A stretch of DNA of 64,000 bases, taken from Flavobacterium sp. LPB0248. Lineage in GTDB: Bacteria; Bacteroidota; Bacteroidia; Flavobacteriales; Flavobacteriaceae. Made by a program: the position numbers and the translations under genes. Positions 52,289-62,168 of the stretch are shown in pieces. How positions within the stretch are numbered: the first letter of the stretch is position 1; every line of letters begins with the position of its first letter. The notes beneath the pieces are model-generated. The model had not been told where the DNA came from and searched no databases. It saw only the letters and a program-made list of their open reading frames with translations. Location: assembly GCF_013388355.1 (NCBI RefSeq), contig NZ_CP058246.1, forward strand, positions 1,922,001 to 1,986,000, read 5' to 3'.

Positions 52289-53713
52289 TTACCAAACGTA
52301 AGTTGCTACTGCACCCGCGTTTAAAGTGGTTGTGGTTTGTTTTTGGTTGTATTTAATATTAAATGTTGCAGCTGAAGCTCCGTCATTTTCTACAATTAAA
52401 ACGGTCTGTCCAGATGGCGTTTTAAAAGCTACGTTGTATAAATCTCCCGCAATATTACTTCCAATTCTTACCGAACCTTCTGGAACAAATTTAGAAGCAT
52501 GTCCGATAATATAATATCCAACTTCTCTTTTAATATTTTGGTTCTGATCAATCATCAAAGCTCCTTTGCAAGTTGAACATCCTCCTGGCGTAAAAGGCTT
52601 ATAGAATTCATCATTTGCCAATCCCCACGAAAGTGCATTTTTACTCCAGTTTCTCATAGAACCAATTACTACATTTTTCACACTCCATTTTAAGTCTGTT
52701 TCAAAATTGGTTCCCGATCCTGTATATTGTTCTGTAAAATACAAATCTTTATTTGGAAATTCGTTATGAACAGTAGTCAAAGCGCTAATATCTCCTTCGT
52801 ATAAGTGAAAAGCTGATCCTGTCACAAACGGATTTGCTTTTGGATCTCTTAAAATCGTCAAAGGATATTCTGGTTTGTTGCAATTGTGATCGTAAACAAT
52901 AATTTTGGTTTTGATTCCTGCTTTCGCGAAAGCGGGACCTAAATGATTCCCGATAAAATCTGCCTGCTGTTCTGCCAACATTAACAAACTTGGATTGTTT
53001 CCAGGGTGCAATGGTTCGTTTTGAGGCGTAATGGCATCAATAGCAATTCCATGAGATTTCATTGCTTGAATGTATTTTACAAAATACTGAGCGTAAACTC
53101 CATAGTATTTTGGCTGTAAGCTTCCGCCTTTTGAGCTTCCGTTATCTTTCATCCAAACTGGAGGCGACCATGGAGAACCCATTATTTTAATTTTAGGATT
53201 TATGGCTAAAATCTCTTTTAAAACCGGAATTACATCGTCTAAATCTGGACCAAGATTAAAGTGTTCCAAATTCATATCTGTTTGTCCTTCTGGCATATCA
53301 TCATACGAAAAAACTTTTTCATTCAAATCTGATGCTCCAATACTGATTCTTAAATAACTTAAACCAATCGCGTCATTTTTTCTAGAAAATAATTCCTGAA
53401 GCAAAGCCTCTCTTTTTGCTTTATCTAATTTTTTGATAGCTTGAGCACTTCCTCCTGTTAATGAAAATCCGAAACCTTCGATGGTTTGAAATTTTTCAGC
53501 TGGATTAATCTCGATTGTCTGATTTGAATTTGTTTCTGAACTAAAAACCAAATCAGTTTGTTTTTTAAGTTTTGAAGTTTCATCTGTAGTAGTAATCCAA
53601 GATTCTACTTTTCCAGAATTGGCAGTAACACTTTTTGAAGATCCGCAATTGAACTGCATCGCAATTAACGGCAGTAAAACCAGGATTTGAAGTTTTTTGT
53701 TGATGTTTTTCAT
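52289..53713 (-). CDS. GH30 glycoside hydrolase, lipoprotein (PUL copy 1)
   Basis: A 474-residue lipoprotein (lipobox QFNCGS). GH30 features: FQTIEGFGFSLTGGSA, the acid/base glutamate in TPQNEPLHPGNNPS and the nucleophile in YFTEQYTGSG, with a C-terminal beta-sandwich. It is close to the copy at 57524-58996 (same FGYTLTGGS type). GH30 enzymes of this kind are beta-1,6-glucanases or beta-glucosylceramidases; beta-1,6-glucan is inferred from context. Confidence 0.9.
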   Translation of the reverse strand: MKNINKKLQILVLLPLIAMQFNCGSSKSVTANSGKVESWITTTDETSKLKKQTDLVFSSETNSNQTIEINPAEKFQTIEGFGFSLTGGSAQAIKKLDKAKREALLQELFSRKNDAIGLSYLRISIGASDLNEKVFSYDDMPEGQTDMNLEHFNLGPDLDDVIPVLKEILAINPKIKIMGSPWSPPVWMKDNGSSKGGSLQPKYYGVYAQYFVKYIQAMKSHGIAIDAITPQNEPLHPGNNPSLLMLAEQQADFIGNHLGPAFAKAGIKTKIIVYDHNCNKPEYPLTILRDPKANPFVTGSAFHLYEGDISALTTVHNEFPNKDLYFTEQYTGSGTNFETDLKWSVKNVVIGSMRNWSKNALSWGLANDEFYKPFTPGGCSTCKGALMIDQNQNIKREVGYYIIGHASKFVPEGSVRIGSNIAGDLYNVAFKTPSGQTVLIVENDGASAATFNIKYNQKQTTTTLNAGAVATYVW

Positions 53714-53715
53714 TT

Positions 53716-54555
53716 TTAATCTATTTCTATTAAGACAGGCAAATGATCCGACGGATATTTTAAATCTTTAGAATCACTTAACACTGCGTGTTTCTGAACA
53801 GTTAAACCACTATTTTTTGAGATAAAAATGTAGTCTAATAATAATGTTACGGGTTCGTTATGTTTGAAATCGTTGAAAGTTCCTGAAGGCCCAAAAGGTT
53901 TTTCTTTTGAAACATCTCTCGTGTCATTCATCACATTTTTGATTTCTTTAATCTGTTTTGTATCTGGTTCTGAGTTGAAATCACCCATTAAAAAAGCTGG
54001 ATAATTTTTAGTGTTAAGTTCCTTCATTTTAGAAAGAACAAGCTGTACGCCTTTTACCCTTGCTTCTTCTCCCATATGATCCAAATGCAGATTGAAAACC
54101 CAAAATGACTTTTTAGTTTTTAAATCTTTAAAAAGTCCATAAGTACAAACTCTATTGCAGGCAGCATCCCAACCTCTCGAAACCACATTTGGAGTTTCAG
54201 ACAACCAGAAAGTGTTCGATTGTTCAACTTTAAAACGATCTTTTTTATAGTAAATCGTGCAGGCTTCTCCCAATCCGCCTTCTTCTCTCCCAACTCCAAA
54301 TCTGTTATAATTTGGCAGAGCCGATGCAATATCTAAAACTTGATTTGGCGTTGCTTCCTGAACTCCGAAAATTTCTGGACTATAAAACCCAATTTGAGAT
54401 GTGAAATAATCCTTTCGTTTTGGCCACGCATTTTCTCCGTCTGAAGCAACATCCAAACGGATATTGTAAGTCATAATTTTTAAATTCTGACCAAAAAATG
54501 AGTTCACGGTTAAAAGCAGCATTACTGCAAAAACAAGTTTGTTTATCTTTTTCAT
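53716..54555 (-). CDS. Secreted endonuclease/exonuclease/phosphatase-fold protein in PUL
   Basis: A 279-residue protein with a signal peptide (VFAVMLLLTVNSFFG). The EEP fold is clear from FGVQEATPNQ, NLHLDHMGEEAR, LMGDFNSEPDT and YPSDHLPVLIEID, all catalytic positions intact. It might be a nuclease, a phosphodiesterase or a phosphatase. Its place inside a glucan PUL suggests action on a phosphorylated or inositol-type component of the same cell-wall material, but that is inference. Confidence 0.85.
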   Translation of the reverse strand: MKKINKLVFAVMLLLTVNSFFGQNLKIMTYNIRLDVASDGENAWPKRKDYFTSQIGFYSPEIFGVQEATPNQVLDIASALPNYNRFGVGREEGGLGEACTIYYKKDRFKVEQSNTFWLSETPNVVSRGWDAACNRVCTYGLFKDLKTKKSFWVFNLHLDHMGEEARVKGVQLVLSKMKELNTKNYPAFLMGDFNSEPDTKQIKEIKNVMNDTRDVSKEKPFGPSGTFNDFKHNEPVTLLLDYIFISKNSGLTVQKHAVLSDSKDLKYPSDHLPVLIEID

Positions 54556-54627
54556 GTTAAAAAATTTTAATCTTGTAAAGCTAGTGTTTACGTGACTTTA
54601 AAGAAAAAAATCTATTAAAAAGTTATG

Positions 54628-55701
54628 TTAATTATATACTCTTACATAATCAATTTCATAGGTTGCATTTTTGAAATTTGGATCTACTGTTCCTCCAAAA
54701 TTTCCTCCCATTGCTAAATTTAGAATCACAAAGAATTTAGCATTAAATGGAGTTGTACTTGAGTTTTTATAAGTGTAAAATAAATTATCGTCTACAAAAA
54801 ATTTGATGCTTTCGGCATCCCATTCGGCAGCATAAATATGAAACTCGGTTGTTGAGTTTGGAGCTGTTGTTGTTTTGGTGTCTGGCGTATTACCTGAACG
54901 TCCCGGAGAATGCAGTGACGAGTGAATAACATTTGGATTGTTTCCAACTGATTCTAAAATATCAATTTCTCCACACAAAGGCCATCCTGCTGTTTCTATA
55001 TTATCTCCCAATAACCAAAAAGCTGGCCATGTCCCACCGCCAACCGGCAGTTTTGCACGAACCTCGGCTCTTCCGTACTTAAAAGAAAATTTGCCTTTTG
55101 TCAGCATTCTTGTAGAAGTATATTGATTTCCTTGGTAAGCTTCTTTGATTGCTGTGATTTTCAGAAGACCTCCTTCGATTTTTACATTTTCAGAGCGGTT
55201 TGTGTAATATTGTAATTCGTTATTCCCAAAACCGTTTCCATTTCCTAAATCGTAACCCCATTTTGAAGAGTCTGGTGCTCCATCTGTATTAAATTCATCA
55301 GACCAGATTAATTTTCTGGCTACGAAAATATTTACTGTTGTAGAAGTATTAGTATATTTTATTCCATTAAATACCGTAACATCAATCGTATAGCTTTTCG
55401 TTCCTGGCTGAGTAAACTCATATGAAAAATTACTAGTTGCAAACTCTTTTGTTTCATTGTTTACCACAACTTTATATGACTTTGCATTAAGAGCGTCGAT
55501 CTTTAAATTAATTTTTCCGCTTCCATCTCCATTTGGCATTTCAGCAGTTTTTCCAACTACGTCAACTTGTAATGAAATTTTATCGGGAGTTACCTCTACA
55601 GGAGTTTCTTTTGTATCATTATTACTACTGCAAGACTGAAATACAAATAATAGTAATAAAGTAAATACTCCTGCTCTATTTGCGAGATTGATTATTTTCA
55701 T
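54628..55701 (-). CDS. GH16 endo-beta-glucanase (laminarinase-like) lipoprotein
   Basis: A 357-residue surface lipoprotein (lipobox FQSCSS). An N-terminal Ig/PKD-like domain (about 35-125) precedes the GH16 domain, whose catalytic motif is CGEIDILES within WPAFWLLGDNIETAGWP. The pattern fits family 16 laminarinases that cut beta-1,3 or beta-1,3/1,4-glucan. It provides the endo-activity of the PUL. Confidence 0.9.
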   Translation of the reverse strand: MKIINLANRAGVFTLLLLFVFQSCSSNNDTKETPVEVTPDKISLQVDVVGKTAEMPNGDGSGKINLKIDALNAKSYKVVVNNETKEFATSNFSYEFTQPGTKSYTIDVTVFNGIKYTNTSTTVNIFVARKLIWSDEFNTDGAPDSSKWGYDLGNGNGFGNNELQYYTNRSENVKIEGGLLKITAIKEAYQGNQYTSTRMLTKGKFSFKYGRAEVRAKLPVGGGTWPAFWLLGDNIETAGWPLCGEIDILESVGNNPNVIHSSLHSPGRSGNTPDTKTTTAPNSTTEFHIYAAEWDAESIKFFVDDNLFYTYKNSSTTPFNAKFFVILNLAMGGNFGGTVDPNFKNATYEIDYVRVYN

Positions 55702-55762
55702 CTTTTTATTATTTAAATGGTTTAGTTAATAAATTGAATATCAAGATAAATATTATTTTCTG

Positions 55763-57505
55763 CTATTTTTTTGTTTTGTTCAAAACAAAGTCAAAATAGT
55801 TCAAATTAAAACCTCCTTTTTCAAATACAGCTTTCACTTTATTTGAACCTGATTTCAATGCAACATTCGATAAAACAACTGTTTTCCACTTATCATTTCC
55901 TCCCGTAGCAGAAAGAGTAATTTCTTTTGATTTTACTCCATCTATTTCTAAGTGTAATTTCCCTTCCGCTTTTTCACTAGAATAACGAATCGCAACATTA
56001 TAAGTTCCTTCTTTTGCATCAACGGTATATTGAATCCATTCTCCGTCTTCGATAAATGAAACTTGATAACCATTTGAATCTTTGTCTTTACATGGCAAAA
56101 TATCAACTCCATCATTTCTCATGCTGTTGCCACGATTCCATTGATCATCTTTTCCAGTTACCGATCTATAGTTTACAAAATCAGTGTCTGAATAAGCTTT
56201 TCCGTTGGTTCCTAAATCGTAATGCGTTGCAGCAATTTTACCAGGAACTGCATTCTTCTTGTATGGTTTTGTATCATCAGTCTGTACTTGTCTGAACATG
56301 GCGTCTACCACATCTGGTTTAACGGTTACGTTTTCCATTTTGTAATTGTCTGCCATTTTCATCAAGGTCTTTTTTGCAAATTCTGGTGATGGTTTCTGTC
56401 CGCCATCTTTCCAATATTTCAACAGAACATCATATTCAGGAATTTTGGTAACAGAAGCTACTCCTGCGATATTGTCTATTTTTTTCATTGGCCAAAATGC
56501 CCAACCAATATTATGGCTTTCAACCAAGGTTAAAACATCCTTAAACCAGACATTAGAATTCTCTCCACTTTCTCCCATCCAGATTGGCACATTGTATTTT
56601 TCTCTGTACTCTAGCATCTTTTCGATAGAAGCTTTGTCATTATAATTCCAATATTTATGAAAACTTAAAGCCAGATTATCATCCCATAAAGGAAAAATTC
56701 CATTGTAGTTATTTCCCCAGCAGTTTCCTTCAATAAAAATTAAATGATTGGTATCAACTTCACGAATGGCTTTTGTAACAGCAACCATTAAATCTCTTAA
56801 AGGTCCGTTTGAGTTTTCATCGCAACCATTTTTATTTGATCCTGTAAAATTCCAGTTAGGTTCGTTGATAATATCATACGCTCCAATCCAAGGATTATCA
56901 CGGTAACGAGAAGCCAATTTTTTCCAAAGCGCAATCATTTTTTTCTGGTTGGCTTCGCTCTGCCAAAGTGCAGGTTTTGTTGTATCAAAGTCCGAAATTG
57001 CAGCATCATTTCCTTGTCCGCCAGGCGCTGCGTGCAAATCTAAAATCAGATATATTTTATTTTCTGCACACCATTTCAGTAGATTATCGGTCATGGTAAA
57101 ACCTTCTTCTATCCAAGTGATTTCATCATTTTTTTCTTGCTCAATAGGTGGTGTATAAAGATTGTAATGCATTGGAAGGCGAATAGAATTGAAACCCCAT
57201 TTTGCCAGAGAATCTATATCTCGTTTTGTAATTCCGTTTGCTTTATAGGCAGCATAGAATTCTTTTGTTCCTTCTTCGCCAATGACATCTTGAATTTTCT
57301 GTTTAATTTGATATTGCGGACTTGCAAATGGCTGCGTCTTTAGCATATAACCTTCCTGCACCATCCATCCGCCAAGGCCTAAACCTCTTAAAAGAACATT
57401 TTTGCCATTACCATCAACAATTTTTTGTCCGTCTCTATGTAAAAAACCTTGTCCAAAAGAAGCTATCGAAGCTAGAAGCTGTAGTGTTAAAATTATTTTT
57501 TTCAT
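55763..57505 (-). CDS. GH5 glucanase with C-terminal CBM6-like module
   Basis: A 580-residue secreted enzyme (signal peptide ends SIASFGQ). The GH5 domain (about 20-360) has LLRGLGLGGWMVQEGYML, the acid/base glutamate in DIINEPNWNF and the nucleophile in WMGESGENS. The C-terminal 135 residues (from AVPGKIAATHYDL, with GEWIQYTVDAKEGTYNVAIRY) are a CBM6-like carbohydrate-binding module. The overall type resembles exo-beta-1,3-glucanases; exact bond unknown. Confidence 0.88.
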   Translation of the reverse strand: MKKIILTLQLLASIASFGQGFLHRDGQKIVDGNGKNVLLRGLGLGGWMVQEGYMLKTQPFASPQYQIKQKIQDVIGEEGTKEFYAAYKANGITKRDIDSLAKWGFNSIRLPMHYNLYTPPIEQEKNDEITWIEEGFTMTDNLLKWCAENKIYLILDLHAAPGGQGNDAAISDFDTTKPALWQSEANQKKMIALWKKLASRYRDNPWIGAYDIINEPNWNFTGSNKNGCDENSNGPLRDLMVAVTKAIREVDTNHLIFIEGNCWGNNYNGIFPLWDDNLALSFHKYWNYNDKASIEKMLEYREKYNVPIWMGESGENSNVWFKDVLTLVESHNIGWAFWPMKKIDNIAGVASVTKIPEYDVLLKYWKDGGQKPSPEFAKKTLMKMADNYKMENVTVKPDVVDAMFRQVQTDDTKPYKKNAVPGKIAATHYDLGTNGKAYSDTDFVNYRSVTGKDDQWNRGNSMRNDGVDILPCKDKDSNGYQVSFIEDGEWIQYTVDAKEGTYNVAIRYSSEKAEGKLHLEIDGVKSKEITLSATGGNDKWKTVVLSNVALKSGSNKVKAVFEKGGFNLNYFDFVLNKTKK

Positions 57506-57523
57506 ATCGAATTGTCTCTAAAT

Positions 57524-58996
57524 TTATTTCCAAGTATAAGTTCCAACTGATCCCGCTTCTAGCGAAGTTGTTACCCATTTCCCGTTAAATTTAATATTGA
57601 AAGTTTCTGTTGCAGAACCATCATTTTCAACAATCAATACTTTAGAACCTGAAGGTGTAATAAACGCCACGTTTTGCAAACTACCACCAGAATTGCTTTC
57701 AATTCTTATAGATCCCATCGGAACAAATTTTGAAGCATGTGCAATAATATAATATGCTACATTGCGCTCAAAACTATCGCCTGAAGTTATAGTTATAGCA
57801 CCTTTACACATGTTACAGCCTCCATCTGTGTGAGGTCCAAAATTTGCATTGTTTGCGACATTCCATTCTAAGGCATTTTTGCTGTAGTTTCTCATCGATC
57901 CGATAATTACATTTCGAAGATGCCATTTTAGATCGCCTTCAAATTTCCCATCAGAAGAAGTCCATTGCTCTGTAAAATATACGTTTTTAGTTGGATAAGA
58001 ATTGAAAACGTTGGTTAGCGCACTAATATCTCCAGCATATAAATGGAAAGCCGATCCGTCTACAAAAGGAAAAGCATCTGTATCTGCCAAGATTGCTTTT
58101 GGATAATTTGGATTATCACAATTATGATCGTAGGCAATAATTTTTACGTTTAGATTTGCGGCTTTAAATGCAGGCCCTAAACTCTTTTTAATAAAACTCC
58201 CCTGATCAGTAGCAGACATATACATACTTGGGTTATTCCCGTCATGCAAAGGCTCGTTTTGAGGAGTTACAGCATCGATTGTAATTCCTTCTGCTTTCAT
58301 TTGTTGAATGTATTTTACAAAATATTTAGCGTAAACATCATAATATTCTGTTTTCAGTTTTCCGCCTTTAAAACTTGCTACATCTTTCATCCAAATAGGC
58401 GCAGACCAAGGTGTTGCTAAGATTAATATTTTAGGATTAATTGCCACAATTTCTTTCAGCATGGCAATTAGATTTTTGTCTTTTTCTAAACTAAATTTCT
58501 CTAGATTTAAATCTGTTTCTCCTGCTGCAAGATCGTTGTAAGTAAACGGTGCTGCATTTAAATCTGAAGCTCCGATACTGATTCTGATATAACTCACTCC
58601 AATTGAGTTTTCGCCATTCCCGAATAATTCTTGCAAAAGAGCTGTTCTTTTTGCTGCGTTTAATTGGTTTATAACATCTACACTTCCTCCTGTTAAGGTA
58701 TATCCGAAACCATCAATAGTTTGGTATTTTTGATTAGCATTTACTTCAATATTAGCATAACCATTTGCTATTGTACCAAATCCTAATGTTCCGGATTGTT
58801 TTGCCAATAAAGCGCTTTGATTGCCTTTTGTAAGCCAAAAATCAACATCGTTTGTTACTACTACTGGAGGGTTTACTACTGGCGGGTCTACCGGCGGATT
58901 TTCTACCGGATCGCTTGAAGAAGAGCATTTTACTTGAGCCATTACTGCTGCCATAAAGAAAAACGCTTTTATGGTGTTCTTTAGATTAAATTTCAT
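57524..58996 (-). CDS. GH30 glycoside hydrolase, lipoprotein (PUL copy 2)
   Basis: A 490-residue lipoprotein (lipobox AQVKCSS) with a proline-rich NPPVDPPVVNPP linker. GH30 motifs are FGYTLTGGSVD, TPQNEPLHDGNNPS and YFTEQWTSSD. It is a close paralog of the gene at 52289-53713. Surface attachment by the lipid and linker suggests it attacks polymer outside the cell. Confidence 0.91.
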   Translation of the reverse strand: MKFNLKNTIKAFFFMAAVMAQVKCSSSSDPVENPPVDPPVVNPPVVVTNDVDFWLTKGNQSALLAKQSGTLGFGTIANGYANIEVNANQKYQTIDGFGYTLTGGSVDVINQLNAAKRTALLQELFGNGENSIGVSYIRISIGASDLNAAPFTYNDLAAGETDLNLEKFSLEKDKNLIAMLKEIVAINPKILILATPWSAPIWMKDVASFKGGKLKTEYYDVYAKYFVKYIQQMKAEGITIDAVTPQNEPLHDGNNPSMYMSATDQGSFIKKSLGPAFKAANLNVKIIAYDHNCDNPNYPKAILADTDAFPFVDGSAFHLYAGDISALTNVFNSYPTKNVYFTEQWTSSDGKFEGDLKWHLRNVIIGSMRNYSKNALEWNVANNANFGPHTDGGCNMCKGAITITSGDSFERNVAYYIIAHASKFVPMGSIRIESNSGGSLQNVAFITPSGSKVLIVENDGSATETFNIKFNGKWVTTSLEAGSVGTYTWK

Positions 58997-59024
58997 ATTT
59001 CGTGGTTATTTAGTTAGCTGACAA

Positions 59025-60476
59025 TTAATATACAATTGTCTGTATAGCATGTGCCGGAATTGTAATTGTTGTTTGTTCTTTTTGATTTTCTAAAGAATAA
59101 ACAATCTCTTTTTCAGATTGATTCATTACGATTGTAATCAATTGTCCGTCAGAATTTTTAAAAGAAGTGCTTAACAACGATTTGTCGTTTACGGTTTCAA
59201 GTACTCTTTTTGCATTTGGTCTAATGAATTTTGAGAAATGCCCAATATAATAATACATTGGCGTATAAATTAATTCATCTTTTGTGGTATCAGCATGGAT
59301 TGGCGCAAAACAGAAATTACCCACATGATTAGGACCTCCGTTTTGGTCTAAAAGAATATTCCAGTCTGTCCAACCAACTGTTCCGTTATTAAAATCATGA
59401 ATCATGTTGATTCCGTAACGTTCTGCATTTCCCCAAAACTGATATTTTGAAGCATCAAATTTCTCGATGCAGCCTTCTGTAAAAAGTAAATTTTTATTTG
59501 GAAATGCTTCGTGAACTTTTGCCACAGACTCGAATTGAGGGGGACCTCCATTCCAAGTTTCATACCAGTGAAATCCGATTCCCCATGCGTACTTAGAAAC
59601 TTCTGGATCTGAGAAAACGAGATTGGCTCTTTTAGTTAGCATGTCCCCTCTGTTATGATCCCAAATAATAACATTTTTAGAACCCAGTCCTTCTTTTTCT
59701 AAAGTTGGTCCAAGATGATTTTTAAGAAAATCTCTTTCTGCTTCTGGAGTATAAATACAAGATTCCCATCTTTGTTTTGCCATTGGTTCGTTCTGAACCG
59801 TTAATCCCCAGATTGGAATTCCTTCTTTTTCGTATTCTTTTATGAATTTGGTATAATACAATGCCCAAGCAGGAGCAAATTCAGGCAACAAAACGCCGCC
59901 GTGCAAAATATCGTTATTGTCTTTCATGAAAGCTGGGGGACTCCAAGGGCTGACAAATAAGGTTAGTTTCCCGCCGGCTGTTTTAATTGCTTTTTTTATT
60001 AATGGAATTCTATATTTGCGATCGTGGTCAATATTGAAAGTCTTTAGGTCTTTGTCTCCTTCAGAAACATAAGTATAGCTGTCACTGCTGAAATCACAGC
60101 TGTGAATGTTTGTTCTTGCCAAAGTATAACCAATACCTTTATTTTTATCGTAATAAGCAGTTAAGAATTCCTGCTGTTTTTTAGGCGATAATTTTGCAAA
60201 AACTTCTGCGCTTGCGTCTGTAATTGCGCCTCCGATTCCGAGGAAAGTTTGGTCTGTTTTTTCAGTATTTACTAAAATAGATACTGTCGATGTTTTTTGT
60301 TGTGTAGTGTTGTTTTTTGAAATTAGATCATTTGATAAAGACAATTTCAAATTGGTGTTTTCGGCAGTAGTATAAACCTTTATTTTATTATTTTTTTGAG
60401 CTGTCATTTTTGAGGTAAAACAGCTTAATTGCATTAAGATAAAGGCTGATAAAAATATTTGAGAGGTAACTTTCAT
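59025..60476 (-). CDS. GH30 glycoside hydrolase (PUL copy 3)
   Basis: A 483-residue exported enzyme. The N-terminus (ILMQLSCFTSKMTAQ) could be either a lipoprotein or a cleaved signal peptide. GH30 motifs: GIGGAITDASAEVFAKL, TVQNEPMAKQRWESC and LFTEGCIEKFDASKYQFWG. It is of a different GH30 subtype from copies 1 and 2 and nearly a tandem duplicate of the next gene. Confidence 0.91.
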   Translation of the reverse strand: MKVTSQIFLSAFILMQLSCFTSKMTAQKNNKIKVYTTAENTNLKLSLSNDLISKNNTTQQKTSTVSILVNTEKTDQTFLGIGGAITDASAEVFAKLSPKKQQEFLTAYYDKNKGIGYTLARTNIHSCDFSSDSYTYVSEGDKDLKTFNIDHDRKYRIPLIKKAIKTAGGKLTLFVSPWSPPAFMKDNNDILHGGVLLPEFAPAWALYYTKFIKEYEKEGIPIWGLTVQNEPMAKQRWESCIYTPEAERDFLKNHLGPTLEKEGLGSKNVIIWDHNRGDMLTKRANLVFSDPEVSKYAWGIGFHWYETWNGGPPQFESVAKVHEAFPNKNLLFTEGCIEKFDASKYQFWGNAERYGINMIHDFNNGTVGWTDWNILLDQNGGPNHVGNFCFAPIHADTTKDELIYTPMYYYIGHFSKFIRPNAKRVLETVNDKSLLSTSFKNSDGQLITIVMNQSEKEIVYSLENQKEQTTITIPAHAIQTIVY

Positions 60477-60567
60477 GTTGCTTAAATAATCGTTTTAAAA
60501 TTAAAAGCAAGAGAAGACTAAGATGGATGATTCAAATTAGTCCTCTTCATTACTTTACTACAAAATA

Positions 60568-62022
60568 TTAATAAACAAGTGTTTGTATAGCGTGTGCCGG
60601 AATTTTTACTTCAGCCTTTTGATCTCCAATAATCAAATTATAAGTAAGATCGTTTGCTGATTGGTTCATGACAATAGTTGCCATGGTTCCGTCAGCATTT
60701 AAAAAAGAGGTGCTCAATAAAGCGCTTTTGCTTACTGCAGTACTTACTCGCACAGCATCTAAACGGATAAACTTTGAAAAGTGTCCGATGTAATAATAAG
60801 ATGGTGTGTAGATTAATTCTCCTGTCGTCGTATCTGCATGAATTGGTGCAAAACAGAAATTTCCAACATGATTAGGTCCTCCGAACTGATCTAAAAGAAT
60901 ATTCCAGTCTGTCCAAGCAACTGTTCCGTTATTAAAATCATGAATCATGTTAATTCCGTAACGTTCTGCGTTACCCCAAAATTGATATTTTGATGCGTCA
61001 AATTTTTCGATGCAGCCTTCAGTAAACATCAATTTTTTATCTGGATAAGCTTCATTTACTTTTCCAACATTATCAAACATTGGCGCTCCGCCTGACCAAG
61101 TTTCGTACCAATGAAATCCCATTCCCCACACATATTTTGCTGCTTCAGGATCAGAATAAATTACGTTGGCACGATAATTCATCAAATCACGGTTGTGATC
61201 CCAAACAATAATTTTTTTATTACCAAGGTTTTCTTTTTTCAAAGTTGGTCCAAGATAATTTTTGATAAAATCTCTTTCAGCTTCAGCTGTGTAAATACAA
61301 GATTCCCAAGTCTGTACTGCCATTGGCTCATTTTGCGTAGAAGTTCCCCAGATTGGAATACCTTCTTTTTCATAAGCTTTAATAAACTTTACATAAAAAT
61401 TAGCCCAAGTCTGATAGTATTCTGGAAGCAGCGTACCACCTTTCAATACATTTTTATTGCTTTTCATAAAAGCATTTGGAGACCAAGGAGCAACGTATGT
61501 TGTCAATTTCCCTCCAGCTTTCTGTATCGCTTGCTTTATTAAAGGAATTCTATATTGCTTGTCATGATCAATAGAAAAAGTCTTCAGCTCTTTATCTCCT
61601 TCTTCGATATAAGAATAGCTTCCACTGCTAAAATCAGAACTTTGAATTGTTGTTCTTAGCAAAGAATAGCCAATTCCTTTTTGCTGATCGTAGTAAGCAT
61701 CTAAGAATTCTGCTTGTTTTTCTTTTGAAAGTTTTGCAAATATTTCGGCACTCGCATCTGTAATGGCTCCACCGATTCCCATAAAAGTCTGAAATTTTTT
61801 AGCTGGCTGTACAAAAACAGAAGTTTCTGTTTCTAAAGGCTGTTTTGCGGCAGAAAAAGTCAAATTATCGGTGGTGGTTAATCGCAATTTAGAGTTTTCT
61901 GCTGTAGTGTAAACGGTTATTTTCTTGCCGTTGGTTGTAAACTCTTTTTTTGTTTTTGGCTGTTGTGCAAAAGCAGCAGCTGAAAACAAAAGGCATAAAA
62001 TTTTTAAACTATTTTTTTTCAT
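60568..62022 (-). CDS. GH30 glycoside hydrolase (PUL copy 4)
   Basis: A 484-residue exported enzyme with a cleaved signal peptide (LLFSAAAFAQ). Motifs GIGGAITDASAEIFAKL, STQNEPMAVQTWESC and MFTEGCIEKFDASKYQFWG mark it as the twin of copy 3, from which it probably arose by tandem duplication. First enzyme gene after the binding-protein genes. Confidence 0.92.
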   Translation of the reverse strand: MKKNSLKILCLLFSAAAFAQQPKTKKEFTTNGKKITVYTTAENSKLRLTTTDNLTFSAAKQPLETETSVFVQPAKKFQTFMGIGGAITDASAEIFAKLSKEKQAEFLDAYYDQQKGIGYSLLRTTIQSSDFSSGSYSYIEEGDKELKTFSIDHDKQYRIPLIKQAIQKAGGKLTTYVAPWSPNAFMKSNKNVLKGGTLLPEYYQTWANFYVKFIKAYEKEGIPIWGTSTQNEPMAVQTWESCIYTAEAERDFIKNYLGPTLKKENLGNKKIIVWDHNRDLMNYRANVIYSDPEAAKYVWGMGFHWYETWSGGAPMFDNVGKVNEAYPDKKLMFTEGCIEKFDASKYQFWGNAERYGINMIHDFNNGTVAWTDWNILLDQFGGPNHVGNFCFAPIHADTTTGELIYTPSYYYIGHFSKFIRLDAVRVSTAVSKSALLSTSFLNADGTMATIVMNQSANDLTYNLIIGDQKAEVKIPAHAIQTLVY

Positions 62023-62094
62023 TCGCTTCCAATTATTATGTTTTTAAATTGAAGTTTAGAAGAAATCAAAATCGAGTTCTACCTATGAAGGATT

Positions 62095-62133
62095 TAAAAA
62101 ATAGCCCATACTCATAATGATTATGGGCTATTT
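62095..62133 (-). terminator. Internal PUL terminator/attenuator
   Basis: On the minus strand AATAGCCCATA pairs with TATGGGCTATT and is followed by T6-7. It lies after the PKD lipoprotein gene and before the enzyme genes, so it would lower enzyme expression relative to the binding proteins. Confidence 0.8.
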
Positions 62134-62168
62134 ACAACCAAACTTAAACTTAAACTTAACTTAACTTT

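Noticed and set aside
53716..54555. Frameshifted glycosidase in the PUL
   Set aside because: The protein is a complete EEP-fold enzyme, not a remnant of a glycosidase.
61111..61542. 143-residue plus-strand frame opposite a GH30 gene
   Set aside because: Complement of a clearly functional GH30 gene, His/Phe-rich, no start context.
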